DNA of 64,000 bases, taken from NCBI RefSeq assembly GCF_023100805.1, contig NZ_CP095855.1:6179001-6243000 (forward strand), given 5' to 3'. The stretch comes from Chitinophaga filiformis. Its GTDB lineage: Bacteria > Bacteroidota > Bacteroidia > Chitinophagales > Chitinophagaceae. The position numbers and the translations under genes are program-made. The notes below the pieces were generated by a model. The model saw nothing but the letters and a program-made list of their open reading frames with translations, had not been told where the DNA came from and made no database searches. Shown here in pieces: positions 1 through 7,857 of the stretch (positions are counted from its first letter, which is position 1; each line of letters opens with the position of its first letter).

Positions 1-501
1 ATAGTCGCTATTAAGCGCTAGGGGTATATCACCAAACAGATTAACCAAGTTCAGATACCAGTAAGCCCTTATAAACAACGCTTCTGCCATTAATTGCTTT
101 TTTACGCTGGCATCAAGTGACGGTGAAACACTACATTTTTCGAAAATTACATTAGCCCTGGAAATATAATTATATGCCAGCTTCCAATACTGGGAAATGT
201 AACCATTGGTACCACAATTGATGCGGTGGTAGTAAAACTCCTCTTCATCTTCATTAGTAGGATAATCCAGTTCGTCCCCTATAAGACCGGTAAGCACCGC
301 CGTATAATAGGGACTGGCTTGCATGATCAGCATTTCGCCATAAATGCCGCGCATGGCAGATATAGCGGTTTCATTGGAACTAAATACTTTCTCTTCTTCA
401 ATTTGGGTGCCGGGCTGCGGTACATTTACAAATTTTTCACAGGCAGTAGCCGGCAGTAGACATAACAGTAGTAAATAAATTCTCAGAACATTCTTTTTCA
501 T
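1..501 (-). CDS. SusD-like outer-membrane lipoprotein (3' end cut by window)
   Basis: The first 167 codons of a RagB/SusD-family protein are visible; the rest lies left of position 1. SusD proteins sit on the outer face of the outer membrane and pass glycans or peptides to the partner SusC channel. The N-terminus is a lipoprotein signal with a lipobox-like PATAC and cysteine at residue 21. The visible part has the family pattern: an early helical region, then the motif ALFIRAYWYLNLVNLFGDIPL, a hallmark of the SusD TPR-like core. It starts 26 bases after the SusC stop, so the two are probably co-transcribed. The substrate cannot be told from this fragment. Confidence 0.93.
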   Translation of the reverse strand, partial: MKKNVLRIYLLLLCLLPATACEKFVNVPQPGTQIEEEKVFSSNETAISAMRGIYGEMLIMQASPYYTAVLTGLIGDELDYPTNEDEEEFYYHRINCGTNGYISQYWKLAYNYISRANVIFEKCSVSPSLDASVKKQLMAEALFIRAYWYLNLVNLFGDIPLALNSDY

Positions 502-527
502 AAAATACGTAGAATTGTTATTGATAA

Positions 528-3500
528 TTAAAAGGTGATTTGAAGACCTGTCACCATAGTGCGCATGGGAGGTAAGGATGGCGGTAGACCGTAATGGCTG
601 GTTTCCGGATCAGCGCCTTCATAGCCTGTTATAATGAACAGGTTTTGTCCCTGCATATAAAACCGAGCATTTTGAACTTTTAGCTTGCGGAGTATACGAT
701 TGGGCAATGTATAGGATAAGCATACATTTTTGAGCCTTATAAACGAGGCATCCGTAATAGTGGCATCACTTTGCTCATACTGCTCAGCAGCCAATAACGC
801 CGCCGCGTCCGAAGCGGAGGCCCGCTGGTACCGCGCAATGTCACCAGGTTTTCGCCAGCGGTTAGTGTACCGTGCGGGCTGATTGGCGCCGCCGTATAAA
901 TTGCGTCCCGGGGAAGTAAGACCGCCGGGAAGATAACCGGTTTGTTTTACAAACTGGAAGAACAGATCCAGGTTCCATCCTTTATATGACAGGGTATTAC
1001 CTAACCCGCCAAAGAAATGCTGCCCTATAAAGGTGGGCACCTTATCATATCGGTTTAGCACGTTGTCCTCTTGGTGTTGGTGAAAGGTGTACAATCCTGT
1101 GGTAGGGTCCACCCTGTTATAATCATACAAATAACGGATACTGAGCGGCATATCCAGCGCGTATTTGAGCGCATAGTCAGATGCCGGAAAATTGGGATAG
1201 GATAAAAGCCTGTTTTTTGGAAAAGAAATATTAAAGTTTGTTTGCCAGCTAAAGTTGTGCATGCGGATATTTTGCGAATGCAGCTCCAGCTCAAATCCAT
1301 TATTTTCCACCTTAGCGGGAATATTTGTCGTAATACTGCTATAACCTGTAGTGGCTGGTATGGCATAGGCCACCAGCTGATTGGTGGTGCGGTGCAGGTA
1401 ATACATAGCATCAATAAAAATCTGGCTGCGTAAGCCCAACTCCAGCCCGATCTGCGATTTTTTGATCACCTCCCATCCAAAAGCATTATTGGTAAGCTGC
1501 ACAGGAACCAGTCCCCCATTGCCACCCATCCCCGCGCCTACCATATACCGGTTTACATATTGATAATCCTGTATCTGGTCATTGCCCGTAATACCATAGC
1601 TGGCCCTTATTTTACCGAAAGTTAAAAGCGGCAGCAGCTTTTTCATAAACTCCTCCTCGGTAAATATCCAGGCAGCACCAATGGCTCCAAAGTTTCCGAA
1701 ACGTTTGCCAGGGCTCAAACGGCTGCTTCCGTCCCTTCTTCCTGTAAGGTTAAGCAGGTATTTGTCGTTATACCGATAGCCGACACGGGCAAACAACGCG
1801 TTATAAACATATTTACTGTTGTCTTGCCGACCGGTTAACAGTTTGCCCGCGGCTACATTAGTGATCATATCGTCGTTATCAAATCCCAGGGCGTCCAACC
1901 GGGTTCTATTATTGATGCTCTGCTGAAAGGTTGCACCGGCAGTTACTTCCAGGTTGTGTAAGCCGTTAAAGATTTTGCTGTAGTTAACCTGTGGCTCATA
2001 GTGCCAGGTCATCACTTCATTGAAGGCTGATTGATTCAGCCGGTTCTGTACAGTGTTTTGCGTAATGGGATTAAAGGAGCTGGACGGCGTAATAGCCCGT
2101 TCACTCAGTTCTGTGGAAATATAGCCGAAATTGTTGATTAGTTGCAGGCCCTCCACTAACCGGTAGCTCGCTTGAAAATACCCCATCAGGTTCCTTATGG
2201 TAGTTTCTGATGTTTTTAGGGATTCTGCTGCCGGATTTAAAAACATGTCCATATCCTTTGGCCAGTTCAGTTTACCGTCAGGATTAAGCGCCGCAGGCGC
2301 ATTAGGGCTCATGAAGGCGTTTTTGTAAAAATCGGTCTGCGGTAGGACGTACTTCAGATAAGAATAATCAGCACCTAGTTTCATCAGAAACTTTTTATTG
2401 AGCGACTGATGATAAATGGATCCTCCGAAAGAGCGTACACGGTTAAAAAAATCTCCCGGATGATACACCGATTCTTCGTGCCTGTATTTGCCCACTATTC
2501 TAAACTGCGTTTGCTCATTGCCCGCGGAGATTCCTATTTGGGCAGTGGTAAGTTTTGCGATTTTGCCTGCCAGGTATTTTTCCCAATCAGTATAGCCAGA
2601 GGTGTCCCAACTGCCGTTAATATCATAGTCATCAGAGCGCGGTGTCGTTTGATCATTCTTTACTGCTTCCCTTCGCAGCTGAAGATAATCGGCAGTGTTC
2701 ATCAGCTTTAGCTTACCGGCCACCTGGTTAAAACCCGTGTAAACGTTCACGTCGATTTTGGTTCGGGTGTTAACGGTTTTCTTAGTGGTGATGAGTATTA
2801 CACCGTTTGCACCTCTTGAACCATAGATTGCCGTTGCATCGGCATCTTTGAGAATTGTTATGCTCTCTACATCTTCCGGCCTGAGTACAGTAAAAATGCT
2901 GAACGTGCCTGGGGCGTTGGGCGTTTGGGATAGCGCTGGCAGGTTAAAGGGAACTCCATCTATTACGTACAGAGGACTATTACCGTTGGCCATGCTGTTG
3001 ATTCCCCTGATGTTCACATTTACCGATGCACCCGGTATGCCCGAATTTTGGGCAACATAAACACCTGTTGCCCTGCTCTCCATTGCCATTAGAATATCCC
3101 CAACCGGTTGGGCGGATATTTCATTACCATTTATAAGGGATACAGCTCCGGTGTTGAACAGCTTGAAAACCGAATAATATCCACGCGGTAGCGTAACCTT
3201 TTGCTCTTTTAATACCTCCAGTTTAGGTATCAACGTAATGTTAAACAGCGTTCGTTTTTCATACCCCATCTCCACTGTCTCAAATCCAAGATGGCTGACA
3301 ATCATTGTGCCTTTCGGCGGTACACCCTCCAGCACAAAATTCCCATTGCCGTCAGTTTTTGTGGCTCGTCCTGGAATTTCCTTTAATTGTACTGTTGCCC
3401 CTATCAGCCTTTCGTCTGAACCACCCCGCACAGTTCCCGAAATGTTCACGGTAGCCTGAGTGCCTGTCCGCTGGCCGGAAAGGCCACCAGAACGAAGTCC

Positions 3501-3788
3501 TTTATATTTAAGGATAATGTCGGTGCCGTAGAGTTTCCAGTTGAAAGGCTGTCCCTCCATCACTTTTGCCAATATCTTCTCGATATCTTCGTTCACAAAA
3601 TGCCCCGAGATCAGTCGGGTCGCGATGGTTAATGTTGTGTCGGGATAATAATCATATCCCCAGGGATCCAATGCGTTCATGACTTCTGCTAAAGGGGCAT
3701 TATTAAACGTCAGGTTTATTTTCTGGGCATCGGCATAGAAAAATAACCATGAGGTAAGGATGAGAGTAATGAATACAGTTTTTCTCAT
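528..3788 (-). CDS. SusC/RagA-type TonB-dependent outer-membrane transporter with STN domain
   Basis: The gene encodes about 1086 residues. In order it shows a signal peptide (MRKTVFITLILTSW... ending ADAQ), an STN secretin/TonB N-terminal domain (about 70 residues), a carboxypeptidase-regulatory-like domain (GTVRGG...GATVQLKE), a plug with the RGINSMANG and DADATAIYGSRGANGVILIT motifs, and a long beta-barrel ending in an aromatic residue (F). The STN domain predicts signalling to the adjacent FecR anti-sigma factor, so this is a substrate-sensing transporter. The frame is open upstream to 3866. I chose the ATG at 3788 because it is directly followed by a clean signal peptide and preceded by an A/T-rich leader like those of the other genes here. 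The ATG at 3833 is an alternative. Confidence 0.93.
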   Translation of the reverse strand: MRKTVFITLILTSWLFFYADAQKINLTFNNAPLAEVMNALDPWGYDYYPDTTLTIATRLISGHFVNEDIEKILAKVMEGQPFNWKLYGTDIILKYKGLRSGGLSGQRTGTQATVNISGTVRGGSDERLIGATVQLKEIPGRATKTDGNGNFVLEGVPPKGTMIVSHLGFETVEMGYEKRTLFNITLIPKLEVLKEQKVTLPRGYYSVFKLFNTGAVSLINGNEISAQPVGDILMAMESRATGVYVAQNSGIPGASVNVNIRGINSMANGNSPLYVIDGVPFNLPALSQTPNAPGTFSIFTVLRPEDVESITILKDADATAIYGSRGANGVILITTKKTVNTRTKIDVNVYTGFNQVAGKLKLMNTADYLQLRREAVKNDQTTPRSDDYDINGSWDTSGYTDWEKYLAGKIAKLTTAQIGISAGNEQTQFRIVGKYRHEESVYHPGDFFNRVRSFGGSIYHQSLNKKFLMKLGADYSYLKYVLPQTDFYKNAFMSPNAPAALNPDGKLNWPKDMDMFLNPAAESLKTSETTIRNLMGYFQASYRLVEGLQLINNFGYISTELSERAITPSSSFNPITQNTVQNRLNQSAFNEVMTWHYEPQVNYSKIFNGLHNLEVTAGATFQQSINNRTRLDALGFDNDDMITNVAAGKLLTGRQDNSKYVYNALFARVGYRYNDKYLLNLTGRRDGSSRLSPGKRFGNFGAIGAAWIFTEEEFMKKLLPLLTFGKIRASYGITGNDQIQDYQYVNRYMVGAGMGGNGGLVPVQLTNNAFGWEVIKKSQIGLELGLRSQIFIDAMYYLHRTTNQLVAYAIPATTGYSSITTNIPAKVENNGFELELHSQNIRMHNFSWQTNFNISFPKNRLLSYPNFPASDYALKYALDMPLSIRYLYDYNRVDPTTGLYTFHQHQEDNVLNRYDKVPTFIGQHFFGGLGNTLSYKGWNLDLFFQFVKQTGYLPGGLTSPGRNLYGGANQPARYTNRWRKPGDIARYQRASASDAAALLAAEQYEQSDATITDASFIRLKNVCLSYTLPNRILRKLKVQNARFYMQGQNLFIITGYEGADPETSHYGLPPSLPPMRTMVTGLQITF

Positions 3789-3877
3789 ATTAAAATTAAT
3801 TTTTAATGATTGGTTCGCTAATCTAGTTTTCATCCACATGGAATCCTTTACGATGGTTATTTGCATGCTATCATTGA

Positions 3878-3917
3878 AAAGCCCTCAGTCCGAACAAGGG
3901 TCGGTCATGAGGGCTTT
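3878..3917 (-). terminator. Strong hairpin between fecR and susC
   Basis: The arms AAAGCCCTCA and TGAGGGCTTT pair perfectly over 10 bp, with a 20-base loop. On the minus strand the second arm runs into a short T tract. It lies between the FecR stop and the SusC start, so it probably separates the low-level sigma/anti-sigma transcript from the strongly induced SusC/SusD transcript. The stem is symmetric, so it could also work in the other direction. Confidence 0.75.
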
Positions 3918-3938
3918 CGGCATGTTAGGTTGAGGGAA

Positions 3939-5063
3939 CTATTTTTTCAGGACAATCTTTCGTCCATCTAATTCGAGTTTTATGTTATTGGCCCTGTATA
4001 TGTTTTCCAATACATCTGCCAGTGGTTTTGATTTTCTAAAGGAGGCAGTAATCCTTTTGTTAAATTTGATATTTGTGGTATCTACCTCCACATCAAACCA
4101 TCTGCCCAGCTTAATCAACACTTGCGACAGAGGTTCCTGGTCCAGCACAAAGCGGTCGTCACTCCACGATGTTAATTTAGCGGCATCAACCTTTGATGTG
4201 GTTATTGCTTTACCATAAACATATACTGCCTGCTGATTGGCAACCAGTACTTGTTCCTGCGGTCTTGCTGTATCCAGGGTTTTCAGCTTTACCTTCCCCG
4301 TAACTACGGTGGTAACCACCGGCTCACCACTATAGCTGCTTACACTAAATGAGGTACCCAATACATTTAGGGTTTGTTTGGTAGTGACTACCTTAAAGGG
4401 GTGCTGATGGTCTTTCGCTACATCAAAAAAGGCTTCTCCCTGTAAGTAAACGATACGATCAGCTCCATTGAGCAAGGGAGCAAATTTTAACCGACTGGAG
4501 GCGCTAACAGTAACAGTGGTTCCATCTGGTAATTTGAGTTTATACTGGCCACCTCTGGGAACGTCGAATTCACTGAACGCCTCTATCTGATAGCTGCCAC
4601 TCTTGCTACTGGTATATGTAACAACTCCATCGTGTGAGTTAGAGATTGAAAGTCCGTCTTTTTGATACACTACACCCGTCACTAAAGGGTTGAGAGGAAT
4701 AATGTTACTCTCACCCAGTTTTATGGTAGCCTGAGGCTTTGCCGCCAGCAGATCTGTATGTGCTATCGCTTCAGGTGCTGGTAACATAGCCTGGCGCCTT
4801 CCGTTGAAATAGAAAACACTACCAGCTATCAATAAGGCCGCTATGGTAGCAGCAACTGACTGGCGCCGTCGCCGGTATCTTACCTGCTCAGGGGCCATAT
4901 TCAATTCATGCTGGTATTTCGCTTTTAACTCGCGTAAAGTACCTTCCAGATCTGCCTGTCGCGCCAGAAAGTCGCCAAACCGATGCGCTTCAGCCCTTTC
5001 TTCAGGAGTGGCTGTCTCATCCAGGTAGTTATCCATTAACTGTTTAATATCCATCTTAGACAT
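3939..5063 (-). CDS. FecR-family anti-sigma factor
   Basis: This 374-residue protein has an N-terminal cytoplasmic anti-sigma region, then one membrane segment (about 69-85, after the basic stretch RYRRRRQ). A periplasmic FecR domain follows (FDVPRGGQYKLKLPDGT, VYLQGEAFFDVAKD, VLGTSFSVSSY), then a C-terminal DUF4974-type region (RITASFRKSKPLADVLENIY). FecR proteins hold an ECF sigma factor inactive until the STN domain of a loaded SusC touches the periplasmic part. The likely partners are the sigma factor at 5640-6374 and the SusC just downstream. The small gene inserted between sigma and FecR is unusual. Confidence 0.93.
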   Translation of the reverse strand: MSKMDIKQLMDNYLDETATPEERAEAHRFGDFLARQADLEGTLRELKAKYQHELNMAPEQVRYRRRRQSVAATIAALLIAGSVFYFNGRRQAMLPAPEAIAHTDLLAAKPQATIKLGESNIIPLNPLVTGVVYQKDGLSISNSHDGVVTYTSSKSGSYQIEAFSEFDVPRGGQYKLKLPDGTTVTVSASSRLKFAPLLNGADRIVYLQGEAFFDVAKDHQHPFKVVTTKQTLNVLGTSFSVSSYSGEPVVTTVVTGKVKLKTLDTARPQEQVLVANQQAVYVYGKAITTSKVDAAKLTSWSDDRFVLDQEPLSQVLIKLGRWFDVEVDTTNIKFNKRITASFRKSKPLADVLENIYRANNIKLELDGRKIVLKK

Positions 5064-5153
5064 GGGGGATTAATTTGGTTATAAATCGGGTTGCGTTACA
5101 TATTACAATACGACGGACAAACCCTGACATAGGTAGTGGTTCAAAAAAAAACT

Positions 5154-5612
5154 TCATTTTTTATTGTTTAACAGCGATTTAATGCCGGATAGATTAATCC
5201 GGAGGGAGAGCTTTATCAACTTGTAGAGGCTCTCCCCTTTCATACTATCAGATGAGTATAGTACAAATACACCCAGCAAAACGAACAGCGTAGGAATGGC
5301 CATTAAAATGCCGGTAAACCTGAACCAACTCATGCCGCTTTCCCCCAGATCTTTAAGCGCGTAAATCAATCCGCCCAGGCTACCGGGCCAGAACAAGCGC
5401 GATATAAAAGTTTCCTTCACCGGATGTTGCTTCATTTCTGCCGTCAGGCGTTCATATCTGTCCAACCGCCGTTTTAAATCATACACTTCTTTCATGAGTG
5501 CAAAGATTTGGTTCGTTTTTTCATGCCATTCATCAGCAGATGCGTCTTTCTGCAGACGTTTCTTCTTTTCTGACCTTTTATGTCTGCTTTTTCCTGAGGT
5601 GGTTCCTGACAT
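5154..5612 (-). CDS. Coiled-coil membrane protein of unknown function
   Basis: I do not recognise this 152-residue protein. It begins with a very basic stretch (KSRHKRSEKKKRLQK), continues with a probable coiled coil (about 30-62, KEVYDLKRRLDRYERLTAEM), and has one clear membrane segment (about 97-118, FTGILMAIPTLFVLLGVFVLY). It lies between the sigma factor (27 bases upstream) and FecR (90 bases downstream), all on one strand. Its place in a sigma/anti-sigma operon suggests a part in that signalling or an accessory membrane anchor, but this is inferred from context only. Confidence 0.72.
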   Translation of the reverse strand: MSGTTSGKSRHKRSEKKKRLQKDASADEWHEKTNQIFALMKEVYDLKRRLDRYERLTAEMKQHPVKETFISRLFWPGSLGGLIYALKDLGESGMSWFRFTGILMAIPTLFVLLGVFVLYSSDSMKGESLYKLIKLSLRINLSGIKSLLNNKK

Positions 5613-5639
5613 ACATGTAAATTTTTACTACTATTCACG

Positions 5640-6374
5640 TTAGTTTTTGTTTTTGAAATGCTTACTCTGTAATCGATTACTCTTAGTTAGCTGATCGTTC
5701 GCATATTGATTACGACTGTCAGGAAGGAAATAGGTAGTTGGTCCGACAAAAAAGTTTATTTTTTTATTAAAATAAAAATCTGCCGCCAGTAGCAATGACC
5801 AATACCACAAGTAAAACTTGAGCCAGCGTACAATGGCCGGCCGAAGTTTTTTCTTACCATCCCGTAGTTGTGCGTTCACAGTCGTTACGGGTTTCTGCAG
5901 TAATTGGGATATTTCCCGGGCGTTCAAATGATGTTTTACGCTAAGGGCTAATACCCTGCCCATTTCCCTTGGAAGATTAGTCAATTGGCGATCGACCATA
6001 TCGTCAAGCTCCTCCTCAGTCATGAGTTGCAAAAGGGAAGTATCCCCTTTTTCAGCGGCGCTCTCATAATCTCGATACAGCTTGTCTCTTCTTTCGCTGG
6101 CTTTAACATAATCCAGTCCTTTATTGTGTATACAACCAGCAACGTATGCGCGAAGTGATCTGTTTACATCAAAGTCGCCGATACCCTTTTTAAGTATACT
6201 ATAAAAGACATCCTGAACAACATCTGCAGCTACCTGCTCATCTCTGAGTTCACGCAGGGCGATAGAATAAAAATATGCTCGATGCCTTGTAAACAATTCA
6301 CCTATTGCAGCCGTATCCCTACGGAAAACATGTTGTGCAAGTTCTTCTTCAGACATTATAGCGTACTGATCCAT
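5640..6374 (-). CDS. ECF-type RNA polymerase sigma factor with C-terminal hydrophobic extension
   Basis: This is a 244-residue sigma-70 family protein. Region 2 is seen at about 19-90 (FTRHRAYFYSIALRELRDEQVAADVVQDVF). Region 4 is at about 130-180 (LPREMGRVLALSVKHHLNAREISQLLQKPVTTV, a helix-turn-helix). It is expected to switch on the SusC/SusD genes downstream when released by the FecR at 3939-5063. It is longer than the usual 170-200 residues: about 55 extra residues follow region 4. They include a hydrophobic run (WYWSLLLAADFYF) that could be a membrane segment and a polar Asn/Lys-rich tail. Whether the tail tethers the sigma factor is unknown. Confidence 0.9.
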   Translation of the reverse strand: MDQYAIMSEEELAQHVFRRDTAAIGELFTRHRAYFYSIALRELRDEQVAADVVQDVFYSILKKGIGDFDVNRSLRAYVAGCIHNKGLDYVKASERRDKLYRDYESAAEKGDTSLLQLMTEEELDDMVDRQLTNLPREMGRVLALSVKHHLNAREISQLLQKPVTTVNAQLRDGKKKLRPAIVRWLKFYLWYWSLLLAADFYFNKKINFFVGPTTYFLPDSRNQYANDQLTKSNRLQSKHFKNKN

Positions 6375-7336
6375 AACAATGACTGGGATTCTTTGAGGTA
6401 TCCCATCTAAATACGACTGTCAAAGACGGGATAAGTAGTCGTGTTAAAAAAAAAATGAAACATTTTACTTCGAACCACTGTAGTAAAGTGTTCCAGAAAA
6501 AGGTTACTATTTAAAGTTGGGTGATTAAACAGTAGAAGTTTAACACTAATTAACTTACCTGGTCGGGTAACCAACAAACAGGGATTGGTTAAAAAACACC
6601 TGATAAGGACATAATAGCCCTTTTCATTTCCAATAGTTGCACTTTTTTCTCTAGAGTGACATAAATACTGCGATCAATTCTCCTTCTCCTAATAATTTTC
6701 CCGGATCTCCTAAGTTCCCGCATGCAGTAATATTGCAATTTGCAGGTAGCTAAAACAAACAACAGCTAATGCACCACCAAATAGGCAAAGAGCACTGTTC
6801 GTTAAGATAATTTAGCTTTTTTCATGCAAAGGGGTTTCAGCTTGGGCTGAGACCTTTTTGTTAAAAAAACTTCCTGAACAGTTGTCTGAAAGAAGAAGAG
6901 ATTAAAGTGTGATTGAACAAAAAAAAACGTTCTCTCCAAAGTTTATTGACTAACTACTAAGTGCAACTGTACCACGCTCTGCTATCTTCGTATTAGTAAG
7001 TCATAGACAAAACCACCATAATCACCACATTTTTTAACCCAAACGAAGACTATGTGTCCAAATTCCATATGCTAATTATTCATTACTGCTGTTGATTTCT
7101 TCAATCACCATCTTAGCATGAAACAATTTCAGTCCTACGTACTATACCTAATGACTGTGACTACCTGCTCGCTAGCGTGGATATTCACAATACAAATTTA
7201 CTACTGATCGGTAATGCCTGAGATGATTGCAAGCATCCAGACATAATACATGGAGCAGCCGAAAACCATTAGAAGAGAGTAGGCAATATTTAATTTATTT
7301 AAGTTTAGCCTTTTAATTTACAAAGGCAGCTATTTT
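6375..7336. other. Long intergenic region with an orphan hairpin and one tiny reading frame
   Basis: This 962-base gap separates the minus-strand sigma operon from the plus-strand gene at 7337. It is A/T-rich and must hold the sigma promoter. A terminator-like hairpin lies at 6828-6859. A 29-codon frame at 7118-7207 (+) would encode MKQFQSYVLYLMTVTTCS followed by a further hydrophobic stretch, i.e. a possible one-pass membrane micropeptide, but it has no convincing ribosome site. I see no other gene. Confidence 0.6.
6828..6859 (+). terminator. Terminator-like hairpin with no upstream plus-strand gene
   Basis: GGTTTCAGC (6833-6841) pairs with GCTGAGACC (6846-6854) through nine pairs including one G-U, with loop TTGG. 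It can be lengthened by AAAGG against the T tract that follows at 6855-6859. It has the form of an intrinsic terminator in the plus direction, yet the nearest upstream gene is on the minus strand. It may end an unannotated transcript or an antisense RNA of the sigma operon. Confidence 0.45.
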
Positions 7337-7693
7337 ATGAAGAAAGCACGTATAGTTCTTTCCGCAGTAGCATTACTCGCACTTATAGGAGGCGCTTTTG
7401 CATTTAAAGCTATGCGCACCGGTTTACCAGGAGTATTACATCAAACAACTGCTGTATTCCTGGATGGAGAAACCTATACACGGGCTGGTAATGCTACATT
7501 CGTTTATACAAGTCCTACGCAATTCACTACGGCCGCGCCAAATGGAGTTGCCACTACAACATGGACTACAACTGCAGTTCCAGGTCTAACCATTACCCTG
7601 ACAAAAGTGGGTGGTACTGAAACCATAACTATTCCAAACTATGGTACAGTAATAACTACAACTTTCCAAACCAGGGTTACTTCCCTTGACTAA
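7337..7693 (+). CDS. Small exported protein, paralog of the gene at 10896
   Basis: I do not recognise this 118-residue protein. It has a typical Sec signal peptide (MKKARIVLSAVALLALIGGAFA, then FKA). The mature part is rich in Thr and Val and ends in RVTSLD. It aligns along its whole length with the 116-residue protein at 10896-11246: shared parts are GG.FAFKA.RTG.P, TTAV.LDG..YTRAG.A.F, and LT.VGGTET..IPN..T. The two genes also share an upstream block (TTTAGCCTT and TATTTTATGA). Small exported proteins with this GGAFAFKA signal are common in this phylum and some fall in the DUF6520 group, but I cannot assign it. Confidence 0.8.
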   Translation: MKKARIVLSAVALLALIGGAFAFKAMRTGLPGVLHQTTAVFLDGETYTRAGNATFVYTSPTQFTTAAPNGVATTTWTTTAVPGLTITLTKVGGTETITIPNYGTVITTTFQTRVTSLD

Positions 7694-7755
7694 TTGAGTT
7701 AAAGATTAGTAGTAATTCAGCATTTACAACTAATCTGCTTTTCCGAAAATTCAGT

Positions 7756-7788
7756 ATCTCCACGGCAGTAAATGTCGTGGAGATTTTT
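7756..7788 (+). terminator. Intrinsic terminator after the small exported gene
   Basis: ATCTCCACG (7756-7764) pairs perfectly with CGTGGAGAT (7776-7784), with an 11-base loop and a TTTTT tail. It ends the transcript of the gene at 7337-7693. A weaker hairpin (GATTAGT/ACTAATC, 7704-7735) lies just before it. Confidence 0.85.
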
Positions 7789-7857
7789 CTGTAAACAAAT
7801 GTCCGATGTAGTAGGCATAATAACATCTACAAAGGCCGAAGACTGCGGGAGCTAAGA

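Noticed and set aside
226..459. A 77-codon plus-strand frame
   Set aside because: It lies wholly opposite the SusD gene, whose signal peptide and family motifs are clear.
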